NCBI GenBank assembly: GCA_037389465.1 | Contig: JAZARR010000206.1 | Span: forward strand, 1 to 64,000 | Length of the DNA stretch: 64,000 nt | Source of the DNA: Baylisascaris procyonis | Lineage: Eukaryota > Nematoda > Chromadorea > Rhabditida > Ascarididae | Direction of reading: 5' to 3' | Shown here: positions 44,501 to 54,600 of the stretch, in pieces | How positions within the stretch are numbered: the first letter of the stretch is position 1 | Layout: the number at the start of each line of letters is the position of its first letter | Notes under the pieces: model-generated | Told to the model about the DNA's origin: nothing | What the model saw: the letters and a program-made list of their open reading frames with translations, nothing else | Database searches by the model: none | Program-made: the position numbers and the translations under genes

Positions 44501-45379
44501 TCTTCTGCGGGATGATGTGATCTCATCTTTTAAGTTGCCGCCTATGGGGCAGGGATAGGAGATGATCTTCTTGTCTCGTGGCAGGATCGATCCCTGCATC
44601 TCGCCAAATGACTTTCCGCTTCCATGGGCCACTTCCGTCGAGGATGTAAAATCGACTAGAGTTGGGATCATCTGCTATTGGCAGATGACTTTCGCGAGGT
44701 AGTGGGAATCTGCCAGGTAGCACTTTAAACGAAAAGATGGCTGCGAAAAAATTGCGCGCTGCCAAGAGTAGGCGACGCAGCGTCGGGGGATGACTATCGG
44801 CAATGGTTGAAGAAAATGCCGTGTGTTTGGCGATGATCCGCTGATGTATGAGCATCCCCATTCCTCTTCTGTCTTTCGAAGAAATCAATTAGCCTGGAAG
44901 TTTTTCAAGAAATTTACTTCGACGATTTGAAAAGCGTAACTTACTTTGACTTTTGACTTCTTTACTTTTTACTTTGACTTAGTTTGAATTTACTTTGACT
45001 TCGACGACCAGTACTTGCATGCATAATTTACATAGACCAATTTGACTTGAGAAGCATACAATATTATTCATAAATATATTGCAAATTTCTCTTATAAGTG
45101 AAAGAAAGTGACCGCGCCGGTCTTTTTCATCAATCTTTGCATCAGCGTAATAAAACGGTAGTTTAGGCAGATCAGGTTTACCTGAACGTTTATTCTCATT
45201 CAAGTCAGTAATAGCAATAGTAGTGATTGACCGGAACTCTTATGCAAATAAACCAATAATAATAATAAAAAGATTTATTGCATATGCACTAGAAATATTG
45301 ATTTCAACGTTATTCATTAGCGAGAACAATACCTCATCACACTGTAAAATGGATTTCCTTGGTGGTTATTCATTGTCAT
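41551..45379 (-). CDS. Small protein with C-terminal membrane segment, unknown function (about 110-130 aa)
   Basis: Not recognised. Three exons are proposed: about 45379-45343 (MTMNNHQGNPFY), about 45238-45060, and 41724-41551. The last two are the best supported: the middle one reads PDLPKLPFYYADAKIDEKDR and REICNIFMNNI, ends at a good donor (GTATGC) in phase 0, and the last begins in phase 0 after GAGTTAG with FNPFQHERNKPLSNQLKRTF. The last exon carries one hydrophobic segment (LNIPALITLIAALICAAITY) and ends VFNHV, so the protein is tail-anchored or single-pass with a basic cytosolic flank. The 5' edge of the middle exon is uncertain: 45238, or an AG inside it after ACGTTCAG. The 3.3 kb intron holds tRNA-like repeats. 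It sits 282 bases below the Reeler-DOMON stop codon on the same strand. Confidence 0.5.
42932..43003 (-). pseudogene. tRNA-like pseudogene or SINE head
   Basis: Exactly 72 bases with tRNA layout: positions 1-7 pair with 66-72 at six of seven places, T8, A14, GG near 17-18, and the T loop TTCGAAA closed by four of five pairs. A-box TAGCTGAATGGTTTAATGC and B-box AGTTCGAAACT are correctly spaced. The D and anticodon stems do not form well, so it is judged decayed; the anticodon cannot be read safely. Confidence 0.4.
44511..44890 (-). mobile_element. SINE-like, GC-rich repeat block
   Basis: A block of clearly higher GC than its intronic setting. On the minus strand TGGCCCATGGAAGCGG (about 44630-44615) resembles an A-box and GGGATCGATCCTGCC (about 44597-44583) a B-box, slightly closer than normal. 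Overlapping open frames on the minus strand end in AGIDPATRQEDHLL, a translation typical of tRNA-derived repeats rather than a gene. Confidence 0.35.
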
Positions 45380-45660
45380 TTTAGACCTCTATTGTTTTAA
45401 GAGATGTTAAGAGCAATGATACGAGCATATTAGGTTGGCAAGGAAAGGATGGTACAGAGGGATTGTCAAGAAATGCCTTTACGTTCCATCCTTTAAATCG
45501 GACGATTTCATAAGTCGCCTATTGAAAATAAAATCTACCCAACCAAAAAAGTTCGTATTTTAGTTGATGCAACTATTGATAAAACATTTTACAAAAGACT
45601 TTTTTTCGCTTTAACGGGAAATTACGATATGAAATATATTAGAGGTAGTCATAAAATATC

Positions 45661-45971
45661 CTATTGCATGAGACCAAGTGAATAAGCAATGAAAGCGAAC
45701 AAATGAGCACTTAAAATACTATATTCGGCACCGGAAGTTGACGCTTGCTTAGTTAACGAGCCTTCATTTAGGATTCGTTCAGTCGAGTGTATGTAACGTG
45801 GATCACACATATTCGAAACGGGAATTTTCCATCGCTTTAGTTTATAGGGATGACCATCTGTAAATATAGTGACTAGCATATAAAAGTTCATATTATATAT
45901 TAAGCATAAAGTACAACTATTCTTACTGCTGATCTGTAAAATCACTACCAATTATCCCCCAGGCTACATTA

Positions 45972-46024
<53 letters not shown>

Positions 46025-49000
46025 GTGTACCACAAGAAAAAACAAATAGACAATCATGAAAGCATCGGAAACGACCAATTCAAGTCTGACAGCAATTGGA
46101 AAATTTTTTTAGAACAAAAAAATTACAATAGATAAATTAAAACAATTAAAAAAACTCCTCAAACGTATCATTTGTTTTTTGATGAAAGTACATTCGTCAT
46201 AAGTGATATTTTCCTTTAATCAGTTAAGAAAAAGGCGTAAATACTTACACTCATCAATCTCTCCGTATATGAAATCAGTTGATTCGAATTTTGGTCTCTC
46301 CATTTCGAACCTGAAATCATCTCGGGAAATAAGAATATGAATCCAATCAGCCTATATCAAGTGATATCGTCAAAAAATTTTCAACATTATTCTTCCTCTC
46401 TGACAAATGCAGTCGAAGATATCTATCAAAACCCGGTGATGCGAAAGTGGCAGAGGGAGGGGACAACCGTCAATTTTTTCTCGCCAAATTTTTGCTTTTC
46501 TCACCGCTGTGCAAATCCAGCTGTAACCATTTCAAGCAGAACTCCGATGAGCCACACAGAAATGATAAGAGCGAAGCTTTTTTCTTTTGCTTAATCTTCT
46601 CTATTCGGCGATAGAGACTTCTTCCTGTATATTCAACGATTCTTCTAACAAATAAGCAAAAAAAGAATTAAAAAAAAACCACTTCTTAATAGTTGATTCA
46701 AAAATTTCTCTTTGCCTAACCTTAGCAATTTGATGTTTTCTTCTCTCAATGATCATATCTTGAACTTTGCTGAGCATACGATAGGTCCATTCAACAGCGA
46801 AAAATGTTGCCGCATTTGTAGGAAATGCACGTAAAATTGTGGAATTAAAACCGGCGAAAAAACCACGATATCGTTGTGTTTTATAGGTGAATTTAATTGT
46901 TTGCATATATGTGGTAAATTTATCATCTGATTGAAATTTCGATTTGATTACATCAATTGGATAGTTGATAATCCATGAGAGAACACCGGCTAATCCACCG
47001 GCAAATAGCAATTGAATATTCGTCAATGATTCCAGTGTACCATCACAACTGACTGATTTTGTCATAAGATCATAGGATGCAAAATAGACGCCATAAGATG
47101 GCACATCACGAACGAGTGTCGCAATTACTCCTCTATACAACTGTAGAATACCACGTTGCTTAACCATCTTCTGGATGCAGTCAATCGGTGAACGATACTT
47201 TCGATGGTTCGCATCAATTTGCACTTGCATCCTTAGCTTCAGAAGTTCGGTTGGAGAGGTGATCGCTGTTTGTACGAAACCAGCCACGCAACCAGATAAA
47301 AAATGTGTTGTGATGCATTGTTGATCAGTAAAAAGCTTCGCTGTATTACCGTACACACCGAATACAACAGAAGTTATAACCGTTAGACTCGCCAATGGAC
47401 TCGATAGACCTTTGAATAGGCCATGTACACCCTCGTGACGTATTATTGAAGTGAAACAATGAATCGTACCTCGATAACCTCGTTTAATATCTTTATTTTG
47501 AGTTTGTGTTTGCAAACGAACTTTCACCGTATCTAGTGGATGACCTGCGATAACACCAGCCGCTCCGGCAACTAAACCAGCAAAATAATGAACGGTCGGT
47601 TCAAAAGTACCGAAAACTTTAAATTCCCGTTTATGATCTCCTTTTGACTTCCTCGATTCAACAATCGACGTATCTTCGTTGTTGATGGCCATTTGAACGG
47701 TAAACTTCTAGAAGAGCTGAGATTCGAAGCGTGCAGTCAACGTGGGAATTGAAATACGACGAAGCTGCACGCAGTAAGTGAATCGTGAAGACAAATCGTC
47801 GAAACAACCGTAGAAGGTTTGAACATTAGAAAATAATAGTTTGCCAAATGAAGGGGTTTAATAAAGACCTACCAAAATTCAAATATTGCAAGAAGTGTTT
47901 ATTCAAATTATTTTCAGCAGGAAGTGTTTATTCAAATTATTTTCAGCAGTACTCGAGGTATGATTGGTGGAATCTTTAGCAATCTATTCTTATTTGGCGA
48001 TTTTGAGTCTAAGACACCAATAGGAGTCGCATAACATCTAGATTCAGGCTTAGTTAAGCGTTATTTTCCGTATTTTCCGATGTCTTATTGCTGTATTTTC
48101 CGAGTCAACGCAATTGTTTAATTCATTAGGAACGAAGAAATTTGTTAAACTTGCATTGCATCATTTCGTAAAAAAGCACACTTATTTGCATATTAATTAA
48201 AGAAAACCTTAGAGCAAATCAATAGATAATTATTATAAATGAATTTCCTCTCATTTTTGTAGCATCACTTAGAATGACCTGAAATAATTTTTGCAGATTT
48301 TCGCAAAAGGTCAATTCAACCAAATTTATGGTAATGCATATTTTGAAATGAAAATTTAAAAGAATATTTATAAGTTGATTTATGCAAATGTAATATTACT
48401 AACCGACAATAAACTCTTCGTGAGTCACGAATTGCTTTGAGACGTTTACTACGTGGAGCTTTAAAAATATTTGGAAAACCATTTCCACTTACAACAATGA
48501 AATCTTCTGCTGTCACATAGTTCTTTCGTGAAACACACATAACTGCGTACTCATTATCCTGAAATATATTTCAATGTTTGTGATAGCAATTAGCGAGGGA
48601 TATGAAGAGGACAAATTATTTCAGTCAAGAGGAGGGCGGAGGAGGAGCAAAAAAAAATGAAATAGGTAATTAGTATAGATGACATGAAAAAAAAAATTTG
48701 CTCCTTCCTGGTGTTTTTGGTCGGTACTGTTGCAGACAATTGCTCTATAGGATAATCAATGAAGGAAGGAAAGATAGATGGTACACGGATGGGAAACTGA
48801 TCGCATAAAATTTTCCAGATCGGCTTTATGAAATCATTAACTCCATCATAAAGAAAGACTTGCATAAGCATTATAATTCCTTCCTCTGCGAATCTCGTTG
48901 CGTGTCAATTCTCATGCAATTTGATAAGCATTAAAAATGATTTAATAATAGCTTTAAACAAAATCTTACTATAGACAATCCAAACGATGTTAATTTGCCA

Positions 49001-51607
49001 TTATGAACAGCATCCACAATCATAGAGTCTTTATAGCAACGCCATTTAAATGAGAAGCGGCAAGTATCTGCAAATGCACATCCATCATCACCCGCTTTGA
49101 AGCAACCATGCGATCGACCACAATCATCGCTTCTTACTGAAATTAATGCCTTAATTATTCAAAGAGACACAAGAATATATTTGACAATATTACTTCCTCT
49201 TTTATCTATTAGATTAATTCAATCATCATACAAACATGCGTATCCTATTTATAAGCCATTTGAAGCCATAATAAAGCAAAATAATAAATTGTAGTGTTAT
49301 ACGCATATGTGTCAAATTTAAAGTCTCATAACATATGTATAACACAAAAATTATTAGTTCAGAAGTTTTCTCATAATTGACAATAACGATCAAGAGAGGC
49401 GCACAGGAGGGAAAGGGAAGGAAGGGACATTCCCATATTTGGACCAAAGGACATATTTTATGTTCCCATTCCTCTAGCTGAAATTATATGCGTTTTTCAT
49501 CACGTTCTCTAAATTTAGTTTCACATGTTACTGAGCCCTATGCATAAGGTGTTGGTTCGATTATGAAGCATGCATAAATAAATTTCTCTTTTGTATGCAA
49601 AGAGTAACTACAGGAATACACCCGAAAAGTGGAGGTAATTATTAAAACCTTAGCAAAACAATAGCCACATATAAGCGCCAAAAATGAAACTAACCAGTGA
49701 TAAAATTTGTATAAGGCGATAAGAAAGCAGAGCGAATATGAAAAAGCTTCTTTGAATGAATGATACTAGCAAGGAAAACAATTGCGCCTTTTGCAATTGA
49801 CGGTGGCTTCCATCGAACACCTGTATGGCGTCGTGTTACATGATCCTCATTAATAATTGCGGCACCTGAATTTTTAGATGACTTTTGAAAAGCTTTTTAG
49901 ATTCAAACACAACGACCAAAATAATACAGCAAAAGTTGGATAAAGTTAACATGACAAACAAGAGTATCTCTTTTTGTATGAATGTAGCAAATATGCAGTA
50001 AAGATGCATACCTGGTCCGTAGAAAAAATGCGTCAAACTTAAATAAAGAATGAAATATAGTAATTTATATTTTTGAAGAAATGATTTATAGCTCAATTAA
50101 TTTGTTCAAGATTTTAGATTGCCATATTTTTTGATTAATTCATTTATCAAGAAGAATTAGAAAAGGTTTACCTCATATATGAGTAGCAATGGATTGTACT
50201 CTAATAGATAATCGCAATTTATTTTCAATTCGTTTGTTTGTTGACCACGTTTCGAATCTATACATCGAAATTAATAAAGTATATTACTACTGCTAATGGT
50301 ATAATTCTTTGAATGACTCACCATAAACACCACTGCAATTGACAAGTTTGAAATATTCAGGTGGTGGAGCGACAAAGCTCCCCACCTGAATGGTTGGATG
50401 TGCAACTGATCGTGCTTGAATATGTGCTCGTACGAAAGGACCTCCCTCTACTTTTACTGAAAATTATTTCACTCAATGGTAAGTCTTCGTATAAAACCGC
50501 AAATATTCTCAACGCATGAAAGGATTTCATTCAAATTTACCAAATACGGCGTATAGACGCCACTAGGATACTAAGAAGTGCTGGCCTATCGTACATAAGG
50601 AACTGCATATGTTGTAGACGACTATGGGAACCAATCCAGAAATACTCAAAGATATTTACGTTTTGGATGAATGCCGCTAAACACAGCACCGTAGTGCTTA
50701 TTTTCAGATTACAGTATAAATCTTCCTTTCAAAGAGAGATGTAAACAACGATACCGTATATGCATTAGTAAGATATTGATGAAAAATAGGTAGTCAAAGC
50801 CGTCAACGAAGCGAACGTCATATATTACATTCCAATTTTTGGCTAGTAATCTAAGCCGATATTTTGATTTTTATCAACATTGACTGAACATCTAGTAATT
50901 TAAGCTATGGACAAAATCTAAATACAGATGCGTTGCAGAGAGCCTTCAAAATATACCGAAAAATCGATTTCTCAAATGCTCTCATTCAATCGATAGCAAA
51001 ATTTCTCATATCGCTGCAATTTCTTTCACTTCAAAAAAAAAAAAAAAAAAATCATCGCATATTAAGCATTTCCATTTGAATTTGAATCGCATTCATATAG
51101 TGCCACTGTCATCAAAACAATGAAACACTTTAAGTTTTACTATATCTCACTGATAGGCTATCATACGATGATAATGGTGATAATCATTTAATGTTGATTG
51201 CTTAAACGTTATAGGCGATTTTCAATTGTGCATTTTCAACGAATATTGATAAGAGAATCGTAATATTATTACATCAAATAGAATATAAAATATATATTGT
51301 GATGACTTAATTACCTTATTTAAGTAATAAATATTATCAATAAAAAAAACTAACCATATAAAATTCGTTGATTTTTTACGTCATATTCATATGTTTCTTT
51401 ACCGTTCTCATCGAAAATACGTATCCTAAAATTATTTTCATTCGTCGATCCAATAATATTTCGATTAATCGTTGGGATCATCGTATCACAAGCCGGATCG
51501 ATTGTTGTGAAATCGATTAATCGTTGTAAATAAACTTCAGGTAGTTTTAAAATTAGCAGCATTAATAAAAGTAGAAGTCCTCGCATAGATATTACAATTG
51601 GCATCAT
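45661..51607 (-). CDS. Secreted Reeler-DOMON protein, 379 aa, possibly GPI- or tail-anchored
   Basis: Extracellular protein with the pairing seen in FRRS1/SDR2-type proteins but ending before any cytochrome b561 part. Exons: 51607-51355, 50456-50322, 49865-49695, 49136-48970, 48558-48404, 46310-46249, 45857-45661; phases 1,1,1,0,2,1 agree. Residues 1-30 are a signal peptide (MRGLLLLLMLLIL). Reeler domain about 35-175: DPACDTMIP, GPFVRAHIQARS, VGSFVAPPPEYFKLVNCSG, then VTRRHTGVRWKPPS and GAIVFLAS. DOMON domain about 188-315: DDCGRSHGCFK, CRFSFKWRC, FGLSIDNEY, YCRFEMER. The C-terminus ends SAHLFAFIAYSLGLMQ, hydrophobic to the last residue, fitting a GPI signal or tail anchor. Two ATGs (51607, 51604) could start it; an acceptor lies at 51698. 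DOMON modules bind heme or sugar in known families; the ligand here is unknown. The exon 3 donor could instead be at 49767. Its 2.1 kb sixth intron contains a carrier gene. Confidence 0.8.
45976..46022. repeat. (TA)n microsatellite
   Basis: About 23 TA units in the last intron of the Reeler-DOMON gene. Confidence 0.95.
46601..47692 (-). CDS. Mitochondrial carrier (SLC25), basic amino acid/SLC25A29-like, 363 aa, single ORF
   Basis: Inner-membrane solute carrier with three repeats of about 100 residues. Signature motifs: PLDTVKVRLQ (52), PTELLKLRMQ (147) and PIDVIKSKFQ (245). FKGLSSPLASLTVITSVVFG, RDVPSYGVYFASYD and LRAFPTNAATFF fit the SLC25A29/A45/A48 and carnitine/acylcarnitine branch, closest by eye to SLC25A29 (lysine, arginine, ornithine). 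The first 30 residues are hydrophilic. The family usually ends near residue 310; here about 50 more follow, including FFFNSFFAYL coded by a T-rich stretch. That stretch is bounded by AAG-GTTAGG and TTTGTTAG (46720-46645, 76 bases), so a small intron is possible; removing it would end the protein three residues later. An acceptor CTCTTCTAG lies 15 bases before the ATG. It has no other introns and sits inside an intron of the Reeler-DOMON gene. Confidence 0.92.
   Translation of the reverse strand: MAINNEDTSIVESRKSKGDHKREFKVFGTFEPTVHYFAGLVAGAAGVIAGHPLDTVKVRLQTQTQNKDIKRGYRGTIHCFTSIIRHEGVHGLFKGLSSPLASLTVITSVVFGVYGNTAKLFTDQQCITTHFLSGCVAGFVQTAITSPTELLKLRMQVQIDANHRKYRSPIDCIQKMVKQRGILQLYRGVIATLVRDVPSYGVYFASYDLMTKSVSCDGTLESLTNIQLLFAGGLAGVLSWIINYPIDVIKSKFQSDDKFTTYMQTIKFTYKTQRYRGFFAGFNSTILRAFPTNAATFFAVEWTYRMLSKVQDMIIERRKHQIAKVRQREIFESTIKKWFFFNSFFAYLLEESLNIQEEVSIAE
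47892..47949. repeat. Perfect 29-bp tandem duplication
   Basis: Two identical units beginning GAAGTGTTTATTCAAATTAT and ending TTTTCAGCAG, 47892-47920 and 47921-47949, just upstream of the carrier gene. Confidence 0.9.
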
Positions 51608-54600
51608 CACTTTGTAAGTTGCGTCTCCACATTTAGCAATGATTGATGCAAATATTATACATAGTTCAACTGAGGTTTTGGCAATTTTGTCAATCAACTG
51701 AATTGTTTCTCGTCAATCTTGTCATATATCGCTGAAAATGACAAATTAATAGACGATTAAATTATTCAAAATCATTGAGTATAGGGATATACAACGTTGT
51801 GTTCAAATATTTTACGTCTTCGGTCCTATCCCTCACATTTTCAATACATATATCCATATGAATAGATCAAGAATGAAAGTAATCTATAATAAAGGCTATT
51901 TATCAATGCTGCCTTATGGTTTTGAATTCAATTAAACTACACTGTCATATTTTTCAAGGTTATTCTTCAAATTACGAATTATTTATGTAGGTCTGAAGTA
52001 TTTAATAAGCGAAAATGATCTATTGTCACAGTTTTGAACGGCCAAAATAATACATCAGAGTGCAGCAATGTTCCCACCATATATTACAGAAAAAGGAAAG
52101 GGCATGATATTTCATCAAAAGGTGTTCAAACTCCTCTCTAAAGACCATATATCGGCTGAATTGAAAACTTAAATAGGCGTGAATTAAGCATCAATGAACA
52201 GAAACATAAACAGATTCGCAACAATTATAGCTCGTGATCAGTACCGAGTCCAGCCGCATGGCAATAAGCTAAGAAATATATTGCAATAGAACGACTCTTT
52301 TTTTAGGCGGAAAACTTTTTCTAAGCTTATTTAGAAAAGCTCGTACCCTATGGTATATATATTAAACACAGTCGACTCATTAGGTGCTTTAACAAATAGC
52401 TAAACTGGGAATTTTGAAGCGTTTGATGGCATTTCCAGCACTAATCCATTTCATTTTTACAATGTTTTCTTTCGAATCACTTCCTTTCCTCATGCCTACT
52501 TCCCATCATCTATTCACTTCATTCCATCGAATTTGCTAATTTGCATCCATTGAATCACAACTGATGAGCAATTCAAAAATAGAAACCAAAAAATTAGATG
52601 AACAACGATTGAACGAATGAAAAATGAATGTGTGTGGTAGTGATAGAAAGCGGAATGCTGAACCACACTGATGATAGGCCGGCCGCTCGTTTAGTTAGAC
52701 GATATTGTTAGTGAAGAAACAAGCTTTCAGAAAGCAATAAAACAATGTCCCACTTAGACGATTCTGATCGCCGATCATACTGAGTGTCTAATGCTTTTAG
52801 TCGCTATAACATTGCCAAGCAATATCGAATTCACATACAATCGCTATCGTCAAGAAAAGCTTCTATAAACTTCTATAGCATCAATAATTTTTTACTTTTT
52901 TAAATCTAAAGCATTAACAACAACTCGAAATCAAGTGTAATTCAATTCAATTTATTCAGTTTCTTAGAACTCTTCACGTATAATAGACATCAATAAGTAA
53001 TTAGTGAATATCAATATTTGTATATGCAGAAATTATACAAAAGATCAATAAATATAACACGAAAATATGGAAATTCTCAACAAAATAAGCGATTTCAACA
53101 AATAGAATAGAATAGAATCGAAAAAAAAGAATACGATCGAACATTAAAAGAGGAAATAAAAATGGAATAACTGAAAAATCCGAATGCGCGCAGATTGTTG
53201 AATGCAAATGTATATCAAGCGAGGTGACGGTGTTCGAATAGCGATTTCTGGTCGAATGAATTTCATCAGCCGACTGAGGGCCATATGTTACGAGCAACGC
53301 ATTGCTGATGAACCTCGATATATTCGGATATGACGATCATAAGAGGTACCGCCACCTATTTGACACAAGTGGGAATCTTTTTTGACAAGTGAAACTGAAC
53401 GGCTGCTGCTAGTACACCACCTTTTTTAGAGCTCTCTAACTATTCTCTTCACTACTATTGTCCATAAATTAAAATTTATAAGCTAGTTTTATTGAGGAAT
53501 AAACTGTTAAATATCATGATATAAAAATTCCTATTTCTGATTTTATTAAACATTTTAAATCTATATTCGGTCCCTATTTCGCTTTTTTTTTTAAATTGAA
53601 GCATTGCTTCTCCATATGAGACGATACTCGTTTTTGCTGTGAAAATAGCGCACAAGCAAAAAGAAATATGCTTTGAATGCGCCATTTTTTCAGGGAAATT
53701 TTCGAATATTTGATAATATCTCAATTTGTTTCATGGCAAGGTAATAAAGTGAAAATTATTTCTTATAAAATTCAAGCGTAACAGTAACAATAATATCAGG
53801 AATTCAGCTACAGTTACGAATATTCGGCCAACACAAAAGCCATCAAACTGGAAACTTTTGAATAATATTTTTTATAGTGAACATTCAAATATGAAAATAA
53901 TGGATTATGGGATTTTTTAACATTTAGAAACGAATTACTGTTATTTCAAAACAATTTATGTTTCTTTTTGCTCACAGGATAATCTCTATGACTTTCAACT
54001 AGCTCATCAGCATGGTTTCAGTTACAAATGCTGAATGCTTTTACTAAAAGAACAAGTTTTCACTGAGTTAACAAGAGAGATTAAAAAGTTAATACATGGT
54101 TTCTTCAAAGAACATCGTAAAATAAAGGTCTAAAAACTTTAAAAAATTTCATAAATTAACGAATTAAAAAGCTATGAACGGTAAATAATCAGTATTATAT
54201 ATATCTCGTTACAATAATGCTATTCTTATTGCAGACTGTATTTCATAGCGAAAAAGCAGTGGAAGCATTGCACGTGCAAATCATCTAGTTAAGCTGCAGC
54301 TTGTTTGGTGATGTTGTATCGGTTGCTTCCCGACCGCTAATTACATGGACAGCAGCAGCAATTATAAGCTTGTTCACTATTAAGCTATCTTGCCCTCCCA
54401 CCTCTCATGTTTCAGGACTCCCCTAATGACCTTAATTTCAAATTTACATAGTCTGCATAAACTATTGGGAAAAGTCCTTTAAAAGTTCATCCTACTTCTT
54501 TAAAATGCCATGTCATTTCAAACGAGGCCTTTGAAGCAATGGGTGAACAGCGAGTATGCTGAGTGTGGCCAACTGAATATCGTTCACCGATTGTCTCGAC

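Noticed and set aside
44105..44526. Overlapping long open frames on both strands
   Set aside because: No splice support, no motif, and adjacent to a repeat block; the frames mirror each other.
50168..50264. Open stretch on the minus strand with good-looking splice sites (GQQTNELKINCDYLLEY)
   Set aside because: Its exit phase does not fit the next exon, and joining the flanking exons directly restores the Reeler pattern NCSGVYGAAIINEDHVT; treated as intronic.
54280..54370. Minus-strand open frame IIAAAVHVISGREATDTT ending in a stop
   Set aside because: Only about 30 codons, no convincing partner exon or conserved feature.
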